A stretch of 64,000 nucleotides of DNA from Stygiolobus caldivivus (GCF_019704315.1 NZ_AP024597.1:1922001-1986000), one strand, 5' to 3'; numbered from the stretch's first letter, positions 19,331 through 27,647 are shown. Notes: generated by a model not told the origin, from the letters alone. Numbers and translations: made by a program.

Positions 19331-20371
19331 ATGTTAGATCTTTTTTATGATATATCGATGAACAAGACTACTCTCTGGAATCGTTATATTTTACGCTTAC
19401 TTGAAATAATAGCCGCTCCATATTCTATCGTTAGAAAGATTTATCCACAACTTATTACACTATCTATTGTAGTATATACAATAGCTTTAGTTTTCGTATA
19501 TTACCAGAAATTAGACTGGGTCTCTGCTATATATGCTGCTGTAAATGTTATAACTACCGTAGGACTTTATGCCCCAGATATTAATACGATGCCCAGCGAA
19601 GAGAAAATATTTCTTACTATCTTAATTCTATTTACGGTAGGTTTATTTGCGTCTATGGTACAATCTCTAATTGGAACATTAGTAAGTAAGAATACGTGGA
19701 TAGATGCCCGTGCTAGATGGAGAGGTCGACATATGATCAACCATATAGTACTTATAGGGAATTCTGAAAGTATAGTGTCTGCCACTAAAAAATTACAGCA
19801 GTTAGATAAAGATTATGTAGTTTTGACATCATCTAAGAGTATTTATGAAGAACTAAAAGCAGAAAACGTGATTCTAGGAGATCCTAAAGATGAAAATAAT
19901 CTAATTAATGCCGGAATTAAAAACGCAGCATCCGCAATAATAGCTATGGACGATGACTCCGAGACTCTTCTTATTACTTTAAAAGTTCAAAAGTTAAATC
20001 CGCCCTTAAAAGTTGTTACAATGGTAAAGGACATATCTATGACCGATATAATGAAAACTGCAGGAGCTGATGTAGTTATACCTTATGAAGATATTATGGG
20101 GAGGATGCTAGCTTTTGCGTCGCTTTCAGACTCTTTTGCAGGGATAATATATTCGAGAAAAGAACGTGAGTATTCTATTGGTATATTCGACGTTAAGAAA
20201 GTAATAAAATTAAAGGATCTGCCGTCAAAGGTAGTCCCTATAGCAATTTTAAGAGATGGCCAGATAGATCCGTATTTTGATAAAGACACTGAGGTGAAAC
20301 CAGGTCAATCGTTATTCGTTTTAGGAGATCCATCTGTATTTAAAGAATTAGAGAAGTTGCTAAGCTTATAA
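19331..20371 (+). CDS. Two-TM potassium channel with RCK domain
   Basis: 346 aa. Membrane helices at ~41-58 and ~92-113 bracket a pore helix and filter TTVGLY (75-80), where the canonical sequence is TVGYG. The cytoplasmic part is an RCK_N Rossmann domain (INHIVLIGNSES, from ~136; the dinucleotide motif is degenerate) and an RCK_C domain (VVPIAILRDGQIDPYFD ... GQSLFVLGDPS). Architecture is that of MthK-type channels. TTG/ATG choice is not in doubt: ATG 19331, a short leader after tRNA-Val. Convergent with ahcY, 30 bases between. Confidence 0.88.
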   Translation: MLDLFYDISMNKTTLWNRYILRLLEIIAAPYSIVRKIYPQLITLSIVVYTIALVFVYYQKLDWVSAIYAAVNVITTVGLYAPDINTMPSEEKIFLTILILFTVGLFASMVQSLIGTLVSKNTWIDARARWRGRHMINHIVLIGNSESIVSATKKLQQLDKDYVVLTSSKSIYEELKAENVILGDPKDENNLINAGIKNAASAIIAMDDDSETLLITLKVQKLNPPLKVVTMVKDISMTDIMKTAGADVVIPYEDIMGRMLAFASLSDSFAGIIYSRKEREYSIGIFDVKKVIKLKDLPSKVVPIAILRDGQIDPYFDKDTEVKPGQSLFVLGDPSVFKELEKLLSL

Positions 20372-20373
20372 TA

Positions 20374-20401
20374 CTAAAATGAAAACAGAAAACACAAAAT
20401 C
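20374..20401 (-). terminator. T-rich segment after ahcY
   Basis: Read on the minus strand the gap between the convergent genes is AGGATTTTGTGTTTTC then TGTTTTCATTTTAG, four T4 runs with no hairpin. A plausible intrinsic archaeal terminator for ahcY. Confidence 0.35.
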
Positions 20402-21646
20402 CTATGTGCCATAGCGCCATTGTTTCATATATTCTATTTGCTCTTTGCTCATTGGTTCTAGTTCTATTCCCATTCCTTTAAGCTTTAGCCTTGCTACCAG
20501 CTCATCTATCTCTTGGGGTACGTTGTACACCCTATTCTCGAGCTTATCCTTATTTTCTACTATGAACTTAACAGATAGTGCTTGGTTAGAGAAACTTAAG
20601 TCCATGACCTCACTAGGATGTCCTTCAGCAGCTGCAAGGTTAACCAGTCTTCCTTCAGCCAATAGGTATATTCTTTTGCCATCTTTTAATGTATATTCTT
20701 CTAAATATGGTCTTACAGTTCTTACTTGCTTTGCCATCTCTCTTAGTCCTTTTACGTTAATTTCTACATTAAAATGTCCAGAATTGGCTAAGATTACACC
20801 GTCTTTCATTCTGATAAAATGTTCCTTATTGATTACATTGATGTTACCAGTAGCGGTCACAAATATTTCTCCTATTTCAGCAGCTTTATTCATAGGTAAT
20901 ACATCAAATCCATCCATTACTGCCTCTAGAGCTCTCAACGGTGATACTTCAACCACTATTACTCTTGCTCCCATACCTCTAAGCCTTTGTGCTATTCCTC
21001 TACCTACCCATCCATAGCCTGCAACAACGGCAACTTTGCCAGCAATGAGGATATTAGTAGATCTCAGTATGCCATCTATAGTGCTCTGACCTGTACCTAT
21101 TCTGTTATCAAAGAGGTACTTTGTAAATGCGTTGTTAACGGCTATTACAGGGTATTTTAGTACTTTCTCCTCTTCCATTGCTTTGAGTCTAATTACTCCA
21201 GTAGTAGTCTCCTCCGTTCCTCCTAAAACCCTACCGGAGTAGTTTTCATGGATATATGCGTGTAAATCCCCACCATCGTCCATAACTACATGGGGTTCGT
21301 ATTTCATTATCTCTCTTATGTTATTATAATAATCGTTTTCGTTCTCTCCTTTCCATGCAAAAACATGAATACCTTCTTCAGCCAGTGCTGCAGCGACATC
21401 ATCTTGAGTCGACAAGGGATTGCTTCCAGCTAGAGCTACTTCTGCTCCTCCTATTTTTAATGTTTTAACTAATACTGCCGTCTCTTTAGTCACATGTAAG
21501 ACTGCGCTTATTCTAACTCCCTTTAATGGTTTGTCTGTTTCGAATTGCTTTCTAATTTCCATAAGTGCAGGCATATGGAGCTCTGCCCACTCTATCTGTC
21601 TTTTACCTTGTTCAGATAGCGAAATGTCTTTTACTTTATAATCCAT
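20402..21646 (-). CDS. ahcY: S-adenosylhomocysteine hydrolase
   Basis: 414 aa. It splits S-adenosylhomocysteine to adenosine and homocysteine, clearing the by-product of the many methyltransferases in this window. Motifs: [18 protein letters not shown] at the N-terminus, [27 protein letters not shown], the NAD site [13 protein letters not shown], and the C-terminal [19 protein letters not shown]-type end ...YMKQWRYGT. Archaeal form without the Lys-Tyr tail of eukaryotic enzymes. A GAGGAG site nine bases or fewer upstream of the ATG. Confidence 0.97.
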   Translation of the reverse strand: MDYKVKDISLSEQGKRQIEWAELHMPALMEIRKQFETDKPLKGVRISAVLHVTKETAVLVKTLKIGGAEVALAGSNPLSTQDDVAAALAEEGIHVFAWKGENENDYYNNIREIMKYEPHVVMDDGGDLHAYIHENYSGRVLGGTEETTTGVIRLKAMEEEKVLKYPVIAVNNAFTKYLFDNRIGTGQSTIDGILRSTNILIAGKVAVVAGYGWVGRGIAQRLRGMGARVIVVEVSPLRALEAVMDGFDVLPMNKAAEIGEIFVTATGNINVINKEHFIRMKDGVILANSGHFNVEINVKGLREMAKQVRTVRPYLEEYTLKDGKRIYLLAEGRLVNLAAAEGHPSEVMDLSFSNQALSVKFIVENKDKLENRVYNVPQEIDELVARLKLKGMGIELEPMSKEQIEYMKQWRYGT

Positions 21647-21744
21647 ATTTTCTCCTCAGTTGCATAATGTTTCACTGAATAATTTAAGTATAACGAACTA
21701 GCTAGGTAGCGCATAATGCAAAGCTCTTTAGTTTATATTTAATG

Positions 21745-21763
21745 TTCTAGGGAATTACTAGAA
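21745..21763. repeat. Inverted repeat TTCTAG/CTAGAA
   Basis: Perfect 6-bp arms with a 7-base spacer in AT-rich intergenic DNA, roughly 100 bases upstream of the ahcY start. It could be an operator, but nothing shows which protein would bind. Confidence 0.5.
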
Positions 21764-21996
21764 TATTTTATATCCTTTATCTTGAAGTTAATTTAGTATA
21801 GTAATGGCGTATAATTCTAGTAATAATAATCATTTATACTATCCTATATAAGATTTATTATCTATAACTTTAAGATTTCTATCTATATAAATACTATACA
21901 TCTAATAAAGTAATTATATTTTATTATTTTATAAATGTTTTGTTTTCTAGGTTGATCAATCCTCGGCTAGGATCTGTTGATAAAAATAACCATAAC

Positions 21997-22008
21997 TTTT
22001 TTAAAAGA
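21997..22008 (+). promoter_or_regulatory. TATA box of tRNA-Met
   Basis: TTTTTTAAAAGA centred about 31 bases before the tRNA 5' end, matching the TTTAAA boxes of the two other tRNA genes here. Confidence 0.5.
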
Positions 22009-22033
22009 TTCTTTATCACTAATAATATGTTAT

Positions 22034-22121
22034 GGGCCCGTAGCTTAGCCCGGTAGAGCGCCCGGCTCATAACCAATTGTGAGGGACCGGGTGGTCCGGG
22101 GTTCAAGTCCCCGCGGGCCCA
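22034..22121 (+). tRNA. tRNA-Met(CAT), elongator type, with 14-bp intron
   Basis: Acceptor GGGCCCG/CGGGCCC + A73, anticodon stem CCCGG/CCGGG, T-arm CCGGGGTTCAAGTCCCCG-like. The loop of 21 bases becomes CTCATAA (anticodon CAT, 22068-22070) after removal of 22072-22085. Bulge-helix-bulge: 4-bp helix CTCA/TGAG with bulges TAA and GGA. The G1-C72 pair argues against initiator tRNA; a lysidine/agmatidine-type tRNA-Ile(CAT) is the less likely alternative. No encoded CCA. Confidence 0.92.
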
Positions 22122-22285
22122 TACTATTCAAATTTTTATAATGAAGCTTAGGCTACTCTTAAGACTAAACTTCTATTTTGTTGCTTGTTACTACTAGGAA
22201 ACACCTTATAGGTTGCGTAGTAATTATGGGAATAGTACAATTTATTTTAAATCAAGCTTAAGAAATTAGTTTTGATCGTTACTCA

Positions 22286-22306
22286 ACCCTTATATGCTAT
22301 AAGGGT
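22286..22306. repeat. Perfect 9-bp inverted repeat at the 3' end of tRNA-Leu
   Basis: ACCCTTATA-TGC-TATAAGGGT: two perfect 9-base arms with a 3-base loop, the last base being the complement of A73 of the tRNA-Leu gene. Read on the minus strand it would form a hairpin directly after the tRNA body. There is no T-run after it, so it is not a standard intrinsic terminator. Confidence 0.75.
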
Positions 22307-22403
22307 GCGGGGGGTGGGACTTGAACCCACGCAGGCCTACGCCAGCGGATCACTTAACGCTAGTCTTAAGTCCGCCCCCTTTGACCAGCTCGGGCACCCC
22401 CGC
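22306..22403 (-). tRNA. tRNA-Leu(TAA) with 14-bp intron
   Basis: Class II tRNA on the minus strand: acceptor GCGGGGG/CCCCCGC + A73, D-arm CCCGAGCTGGTCAAAGGG, anticodon stem GCGGA/TCCGC, long variable arm GGCGTAGGCC, T-arm GTGGGTTCAAGTCCCAC. The 21-base loop becomes CTTAAGA with anticodon TAA (22366-22368) when 22351-22364 is removed. The intron again uses a 4-bp helix CTTA/TAAG with bulges AGA and TGA. No encoded CCA. Confidence 0.95.
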
Positions 22404-22427
22404 GCAAATATTTGATATAATGTCTAA

Positions 22428-22437
22428 CTTTAAATTT
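22428..22437 (-). promoter_or_regulatory. TATA box of tRNA-Leu
   Basis: AAATTTAAAG on the minus strand, centred about 30 bases before the tRNA 5' end, preceded by purine-rich GAAAG that fits a BRE. Confidence 0.55.
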
Positions 22438-22570
22438 CTTTCCCATGTAATTTAGGTTACATTTATTATATACTCATGTTTAGGCGTTGAAATATGCTAA
22501 TAAGGAATTATAGTAGAAAGCAAAAATCTTAATTTATACTCCGATTGTAGTTTTAAGGGGTAAGTATATT

Positions 22571-22879
22571 ATGGTTGCTCACTCTAAAGGTTATAGGACA
22601 AGAACGAGAAAATTACTAACAAAGAGTGTAAGAGAACGTGGTGCAGTCCCTCATTTAAGCGCCTTAATGTATGAATATAGACAAGGGGAGTACGTAACAA
22701 TTAAGATAAATCCTTCAATTCATAAAGGTATGCCTCATAGGAGATATCATGGAAGAGTGGGTGTAATAGTAGGGAAAAGAGGAAAATCATATGAAGTTAA
22801 GGTAACTTTAGGTGATAAAGAGAAAATAATTATAGTGAGGCCTGAACATCTAACTCCCTTTAATGGCGTTAAAAGGTGA
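22571..22879 (+). CDS. rpl21e: 50S ribosomal protein L21e
   Basis: 102 aa. MVAHSKGYRTRTRKLLTKSVRERG and KGMPHRRYHGRVGVIVGKRGKSYEVKV are typical of L21e. First gene of the conserved L21e-rpoF-DUF655-ksgA string. An AAGGGGTAAG stretch about ten bases before the ATG serves as ribosome binding site, with an AT-rich TTAATTTATAC box near 22530 as candidate TATA. Confidence 0.96.
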   Translation: MVAHSKGYRTRTRKLLTKSVRERGAVPHLSALMYEYRQGEYVTIKINPSIHKGMPHRRYHGRVGVIVGKRGKSYEVKVTLGDKEKIIIVRPEHLTPFNGVKR

Positions 22880-22885
22880 AAATTT

Positions 22886-23230
22886 TTGTCATATTCTCTT
22901 CGAGTGTTAGAAGAACATTATATTCCTTATTCTGTTGCTAAAAAATATTTACAAGAAATAATAAGTAATGGTAATTCTTCAAACCTTCTTCAGAGGACTT
23001 TTGATTATCTAAACTCTGTCTCTAAATGCGGTGATAGTGGAGCAGAACAAATAATGGAAGAGTTAAAAGATATTGTTAAAAAGGAAGAGCTCAGGGCGAT
23101 GATAGCTAGTTTATGCCCACAATCCATTGATGAAGTCAGAACAATTTTAGCCACAGATACTTCAACAACTTATACTACAGAACAAGTCCAAAAGATAATT
23201 GAAATAGTTAAGAACCACATGGAGAGTTGA
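22886..23230 (+). CDS. rpo4: RNA polymerase subunit Rpo4 (RpoF)
   Basis: 114 aa, forms the stalk of RNA polymerase with Rpo7. The C-terminal half SLCPQSIDEVRTILATDTSTTY is the Rpo4/Rpb4 signature. TTG start with GGTGA overlapping the end of the L21e gene. Conserved neighbour of L21e and DUF655. Confidence 0.92.
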   Translation: MSYSLRVLEEHYIPYSVAKKYLQEIISNGNSSNLLQRTFDYLNSVSKCGDSGAEQIMEELKDIVKKEELRAMIASLCPQSIDEVRTILATDTSTTYTTEQVQKIIEIVKNHMES

Positions 23231-23263
23231 GGTTTTTACTTTTAAAATTATATAATACAATGT

Positions 23264-23899
23264 ATGCAAAGGAAAAGACCAGTTAAGGAGCGAATGGAGA
23301 AGACAGTATATGTGTTAGATTATTTGAGAGAAGGTAATCCTCTAGATAAGCACCCTATACATAAAAGTAAACCAGTTTTACAATTAATAGGGGAGGATTA
23401 CTTTATGCTTATGGAAGCTTCTCCAATTAACTCTTACCAAGAATTTCAACTAGAACAAAAGTTAGAGTTAAATAATTCTCACCTAAAGATCGACTTTCAC
23501 ATAACTTATGAAGATTTAACATCCGTAGCTAAGGACGAGCTTGTTAAAGTCCTCAGATTAATAGTGGAAAGTAAATCCCAATTATTTACAGACTTTTTTA
23601 ACAAATCAGAGCCTCTAACATTGAGGTTGCACGCATTAGAACTATTACCTAATATAGGGAAGAAAACACTTAAAACAATTTTAGAAGAGCGTAAGAAAGA
23701 ACCGTTTAAGGATTTGAAAGATATAGAGCAGAGAGTAGGAATTAAAGATGTGGTGGGTATAATAGTTGAGAGAATAGTTAAGGAACTTCAAGGAGGAGAG
23801 AAGTATTACCTATTCGTTTATCCTTTAGAGGAAAAAAGGAAACCAATAGAGCATTTCGTTTATTTAGGGTATTTAGAGAAATTGGGTAAAAATGGCTAA
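23264..23899 (+). CDS. DUF655 (COG1491) RNA-binding protein
   Basis: 211 aa. N-terminal KERMEKTVYVLDYLREG and an OB-like part, then a helix-hairpin-helix pair LRLHALELLPNIGKKTLKTILEERKKEPFKDLKDIEQRV. The family is found across archaea in front of ksgA; a role in ribosome or RNA processing is assumed but not established. Its end overlaps ksgA by 8 bases. Confidence 0.88.
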   Translation: MQRKRPVKERMEKTVYVLDYLREGNPLDKHPIHKSKPVLQLIGEDYFMLMEASPINSYQEFQLEQKLELNNSHLKIDFHITYEDLTSVAKDELVKVLRLIVESKSQLFTDFFNKSEPLTLRLHALELLPNIGKKTLKTILEERKKEPFKDLKDIEQRVGIKDVVGIIVERIVKELQGGEKYYLFVYPLEEKRKPIEHFVYLGYLEKLGKNG

Positions 23900-24551
23900 A
23901 AAAGGGCAACACTTTTTAGTAGATGTTAATACTGTAAAAAGAATAATTTCTTACGTAGATTTTTCCCAAAGACCGCTAATAGAAATAGGAGGGGGAAAAG
24001 GGGCTTTAACTTCTATTTTAAATCCCGATTTAACAATAGAATTAGATCCGACTTTAATTCCTTTTTTAATGAAGTACAATTTAGTTATTGCAGATGCGGT
24101 AAACCCTCCTTTTTCAAGAGGGCAAGTTGTCTCTTCTTTACCCTATTATATTACTTTCGATTTTATGACTACTATGGTAAAATTATCAGGGGTCCAAAGG
24201 CTAGTTTTAGTTTTACAGAAAGATTTTATCGATAAAGTTATTAATGATCCGACTTATATATCATTTACATTAAATTTTCACTTTAAAATATTTCCAAAGG
24301 AAATTATTTCACCGAGGTCATTCTATCCTAAGCCTCGGGTATTTTCACAGATAGTCGTTTTTGAAAGAATAAAGAGCTATAATTTCTATGTTGACGAAGC
24401 CCTTAGATGTATAAGTTCGTATAAAAATAAAAAACTCTCATCTTTAAGTGAGTTTTGTAAAGTAAGATCTAATGAAAATAAGCGAATCAGGGATTTCAAA
24501 CCATGGCAGGTAACAGAATTATTGAAGTTGCTGGATATAGGTTATGTATAA
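23892..24551 (+). CDS. ksgA: 16S rRNA dimethyladenosine transferase KsgA/Dim1
   Basis: 219 aa, dimethylates two adjacent adenosines of helix 45 of 16S rRNA. Motifs: KKGQHFLVD, SAM site LIEIGGGKGALTSIL, IELDPTLIP, and SLPYYITF where most members have NLPY. It is shorter than bacterial KsgA (about 270 aa), the C-terminal domain being reduced, with FYPKPRVFSQIVVF still present. The last 49 bases are shared with the next gene. Confidence 0.93.
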   Translation: MAKKGQHFLVDVNTVKRIISYVDFSQRPLIEIGGGKGALTSILNPDLTIELDPTLIPFLMKYNLVIADAVNPPFSRGQVVSSLPYYITFDFMTTMVKLSGVQRLVLVLQKDFIDKVINDPTYISFTLNFHFKIFPKEIISPRSFYPKPRVFSQIVVFERIKSYNFYVDEALRCISSYKNKKLSSLSEFCKVRSNENKRIRDFKPWQVTELLKLLDIGYV

Positions 24552-25102
24552 ATGAAAATACTTACGAACCAGCAGAAGACTCCACATTACTTATGAGTAT
24601 TATTAATATAAAACCTAAGGAAAAAGTCCTTGATATGGGTTCAGGTAGCGGACTTTTAGGGTTATATGCTATTATGCTAGGTGCGTCTAATGTAACATTT
24701 GTAGACATAAACCCTTTTGCTTCAGAATCTACACTTTGTACATTAAACCTAAACAAGGTTGAGCCTTATAGGTTTGAGGTTATTAATTGTGATCTATTAT
24801 CGTGTTTGCGTCCGAATATAGTTTATGACGTGGCTATATTTAATCCGCCTTATCTTCCTTTTGAGGAATATGACTCATGGATTAAGTACAGTTGGTCGGG
24901 AGGTAAAGATGGGGTTACAGTTATAGAAAAATTTCTCAAAGTTATTAAAGCTAAAAGAATATATACCGTCCTTTCCTCGCTTTCAGACCTGGACAAACTT
25001 TTTGGGTCACCTTATTTTAGTAAGTATAAGATCGGGAAGAGAAAAGAGATTACAATAGGATACGAAACTATTATTAGTATGGAGCTGGTGAACGATGATT
25101 AG
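24503..25102 (+). CDS. HemK2/Mtq2-like N5-glutamine methyltransferase
   Basis: 199-aa class I methyltransferase. DMGSGSGLLGLYAIMLGA is the SAM site, and NPPYLPFEE is the NPPY motif of enzymes that methylate glutamine amides; in archaea and eukaryotes this small single-domain group modifies the GGQ of the release factor. No Trm112 partner gene is adjacent. Start ATG 24503 lies inside ksgA; there is no good later start before the conserved ENTYEPAEDS. Confidence 0.85.
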   Translation: MAGNRIIEVAGYRLCINENTYEPAEDSTLLMSIINIKPKEKVLDMGSGSGLLGLYAIMLGASNVTFVDINPFASESTLCTLNLNKVEPYRFEVINCDLLSCLRPNIVYDVAIFNPPYLPFEEYDSWIKYSWSGGKDGVTVIEKFLKVIKAKRIYTVLSSLSDLDKLFGSPYFSKYKIGKRKEITIGYETIISMELVNDD

Positions 25103-25811
25103 ACTCATAGTAGTGGAACCAGAAGGTTCATATAATGTGGGGTTTATTGCAAGATTAGTAAAGAATTTTGAAGTGGATGAATTTTACTTAGTAAATCCGA
25201 AATGTAAGATGGAAGAGGCTATTAATTTCTCTGCACAAGGTAGAGATATCTTGGAAAAAAAGGCTTTGATAGTTTCAGCCTTTGATGATGCTATTAAAGA
25301 TCTCGATATAAAAATAGCCACTTCAAGTATAGCTGATAATGAAGGGGATCTTCTCCGGCGGTCAATTAAACCATGGGAAATAGGAAAATTCATTTCAGAT
25401 GATAAAAAAATTGGCTTGATTTTCGGGAGAGAGAGCGTGGGACTAACCAGAGAGGAAATATTTAAATCAGATTTTCTATTACATATTCCGGGAAACCCAG
25501 CATATCCAGTGTTAAATCTCTCACATGCAGTAAGCATAGTTTTATATGAGGTGTATAAATTAAGGACAAGTTCGATAAAAAATGAAAACATTTCAAATGA
25601 ATCCATAAAGTTAATGGAACTATATTCTAGAAAAATTATTGATAGTCTGAAACGTAGTGAAGGCGACGAATACATGTATGTAGTGTTAAAGAGGGTTTTG
25701 CTTAAGGGAGTTTCAAGTGAAATAGAGGCAAAAACTATTGTTAGGTTGCTAAGGAAGATTTATGTTAAGATCAGTATAGCCGAGGGGAAGAAAGTAGATG
25801 AAATAGAGTGA
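25095..25811 (+). CDS. trmJ: tRNA 2'-O-methyltransferase TrmJ (position 32)
   Basis: 238-aa SPOUT enzyme. N-terminal IRLIVVEPEGSYNVGFIARL, then GLIFGRESVGLTREE and the knot LHIPGNPAYPVLNLSHAVSIVLYEVY, and a helical C-terminal extension. The S. acidocaldarius orthologue methylates the ribose at position 32 regardless of base. Overlaps the preceding and following genes by 8 and 4 bases (if the long S3Ae reading is used). Confidence 0.93.
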   Translation: MIRLIVVEPEGSYNVGFIARLVKNFEVDEFYLVNPKCKMEEAINFSAQGRDILEKKALIVSAFDDAIKDLDIKIATSSIADNEGDLLRRSIKPWEIGKFISDDKKIGLIFGRESVGLTREEIFKSDFLLHIPGNPAYPVLNLSHAVSIVLYEVYKLRTSSIKNENISNESIKLMELYSRKIIDSLKRSEGDEYMYVVLKRVLLKGVSSEIEAKTIVRLLRKIYVKISIAEGKKVDEIE

Positions 25812-25849
25812 AAATTTTTTATAAAGGTTGTTTAGAGTATGTGATAGTC

Positions 25850-26440
25850 ATGTCATCAAAAGCTAGCTCGACGATTAAGGACAAATGGAAGCTTAAGAAG
25901 TGGTTTACGATCCTATCACCAAAAGTATTTGGGGAAGTACCTCTGGGAAGTACACCTGCGTTTGAGATCTCACAGACCCTCAATAGAAAGGTAGAAGCTA
26001 CTTTATATGACTTAACAGGCGATTTTAGTATGGTTTACGTACACTTATACTTTAAAGTAATCGGGAATGAAGGAGAAAGGCTAGTTACAAGGTTCGCTGG
26101 TCATGAATTATCTAGGGATTATATTAGGTCTTTAATAAGGAGGAAAAGTTCAAAAATAAATACTATAATCGATGTGAAAACCCAAGACGGTTATATTGTA
26201 AGGGTAAAGGGTCTAGCCCTTACTACTTATAGAGCTCATAGATCACAGAAGACGGCTATTAGAAGGGTTATGGCTTATACAATTACAAAGAAAGCTGCTG
26301 AAAGCACTTTTGATCAGTTTGTGCAAGATGTAGTCTTTGGAAAATTAGCTAATGACATATTTCAAGAAGCTAAGAAGATATATCCATTGAGAAAAGTAGA
26401 GGTAGAAAAGACTAAAGTAATTAAAGTACCCGCTTCTTAA
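25850..26440 (+). CDS. rps3ae: 30S ribosomal protein S3Ae (eS1)
   Basis: 196 aa. WKLKKWFTILSPKVFGEVPLG, GRTLN-type SQTLNRKVEATLYDLTGDF and RRVMAYTITKKAAEST are the family hallmarks. The open frame extends back to 25808, but ATG 25850 starts the conserved N-terminus (MSSKASSTIKDKWK). Followed by the nucleotidylyltransferase 7 bases on, with an intervening T7 run. Confidence 0.95.
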   Translation: MSSKASSTIKDKWKLKKWFTILSPKVFGEVPLGSTPAFEISQTLNRKVEATLYDLTGDFSMVYVHLYFKVIGNEGERLVTRFAGHELSRDYIRSLIRRKSSKINTIIDVKTQDGYIVRVKGLALTTYRAHRSQKTAIRRVMAYTITKKAAESTFDQFVQDVVFGKLANDIFQEAKKIYPLRKVEVEKTKVIKVPAS

Positions 26441-26447
26441 TTTTTTT

Positions 26448-27647
26448 ATGAAAGCTGTAATATTGGCTGCAGGAAAAGGAGAAAGATTAGAACCGATTAC
26501 CCACACTCGTCCTAAACCGTTTATACCAGTCTTAAATAAACCTTTAATCGTAGATATTATAGAAGAGATACGAAAATACGTAGACGATGTAGTAGTCGTG
26601 ATAAGCCCTCAACATAAGGATTATTTTATGAAAAATTTAAACAATGTTTCTTTTGTCTGTCAAAAAGAAGGGAAAGGTACTGGTGCAGCATTAAAAACTG
26701 TTTCATCTGTCATTAAAGAAGATTTTCTATTAATTTACGGAGATATATTTTTAGGTAATAAGTCTATAATTTCTGAGTTATTACGTGAAAAAAATGCAAT
26801 TTTAGGTGTAGAAGTTAAGAATCCTAAGGATTACGGAGTCCTAGTAACAAATAACGGGAACCTCTCTAAAATTATAGAAAAGCCAGACAATCCTCCCTCT
26901 AATATTATCAACGGGGGTATCTACAAATTAGAACCAGATATTTTCACATTTTTAGATAAAATAAGTAATTCTGAGAGGGGAGAGCTAGAGCTTACAGATG
27001 CTATTACCCTTATGGCAAAAGAAAAAGATGTGAGAGTGATTAGATATCGAGATTTTTGGTTAGATATAGGTAAACCGTGGAATTTACTAGATGTAAACAA
27101 ATGGGTATTAGATAATTTATCGTCTAGCTCGAATTATGGCAAAGTAGAAGACGGAGTAAAGATTAAAGGGAAGGTAATAATTGAACGAGACGTAGAGATA
27201 AAATCGGGAACATATATAGAAGGTCCTGTATATATAGGAAAAGGGAGCATTATTGGTCCTAATTCATATATAAGGCCATATACTGTTCTAGTTGAAAATA
27301 ATAAGGTTGGTAATGCAGTGGAGATAAAAGAGAGTATTTTAATGGAAGGCACTAAAGTTCCTCATTTGAGTTATGTGGGCGATTCTATTCTCTCGGAGGA
27401 TGTAAATTTTGGAGCGGGGACACTAATAGCTAATTTACGTTTTGATGAGAATGAAGTAAAAGTAAATATTAAAGGTAGAAAAATAGGCAGTGGAAGAAAG
27501 AAGCTAGGTGCAATCGTCGGAGGGCATGTAAGGACTGGTATAAATGTGACTATCCTACCTGGAATTAAGATAGGAGCTTACGCAAGGATATACCCTGGCG
27601 CTGTCGTTAATAGGGACGTTGGTTATGGGGAATTTTTTAAGCCTTAG
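26448..27647 (+). CDS. Bifunctional sugar-1-phosphate nucleotidylyltransferase/acetyltransferase (ST0452-like)
   Basis: 399 aa. N-terminal nucleotidylyltransferase domain with AVILAAGKGERLEPITHTRPKPFIPV and LIYGDIFLG (metal-binding Asp); C-terminal left-handed beta-helix of hexapeptide repeats (IEGPVYIGKGSIIGPNSYI ... GGHVRTGINVTILPGIKIG). Close in sequence and length to S. tokodaii ST0452, which makes activated glucose/GlcNAc sugars and acetylates amino-sugar phosphates. It likely supplies UDP-sugars for glycan or exopolysaccharide synthesis. The 3' end overlaps the convergent GTPase gene by 11 bases. Confidence 0.93.
   Translation: MKAVILAAGKGERLEPITHTRPKPFIPVLNKPLIVDIIEEIRKYVDDVVVVISPQHKDYFMKNLNNVSFVCQKEGKGTGAALKTVSSVIKEDFLLIYGDIFLGNKSIISELLREKNAILGVEVKNPKDYGVLVTNNGNLSKIIEKPDNPPSNIINGGIYKLEPDIFTFLDKISNSERGELELTDAITLMAKEKDVRVIRYRDFWLDIGKPWNLLDVNKWVLDNLSSSSNYGKVEDGVKIKGKVIIERDVEIKSGTYIEGPVYIGKGSIIGPNSYIRPYTVLVENNKVGNAVEIKESILMEGTKVPHLSYVGDSILSEDVNFGAGTLIANLRFDENEVKVNIKGRKIGSGRKKLGAIVGGHVRTGINVTILPGIKIGAYARIYPGAVVNRDVGYGEFFKP

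Larger units (their letters stand above)
21647..22033. other. AT-rich gene-free region between ahcY and tRNA-Met
   Basis: About 387 bases, very AT-rich, with no supportable ORF (longest plus-strand candidate from ATG 21804 is 15 codons). It holds the ahcY promoter at its left end and the tRNA-Met promoter at its right end. Two structures stand out: the inverted repeat TTCTAG-7-CTAGAA at 21745-21763 and a small GC-richer stem ATCCT-5-AGGAT at 21959-21973. Nothing else is recognised. Confidence 0.6.

Noticed and set aside
21804-21851. Short ORF of 15 codons in the ahcY-tRNA gap
   Set aside because: Too short, no ribosome binding site, low-complexity Asn codons; not supportable.
21924-22106. 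Minus-strand ORF over tRNA-Met
   Set aside because: It runs antisense through the tRNA and AT-rich spacer, with no recognisable protein; a shadow.
26437-26450. T7 run after S3Ae as a terminator
   Set aside because: It lies directly at the start of the nucleotidylyltransferase gene and could be its leader as well; not distinguishable.
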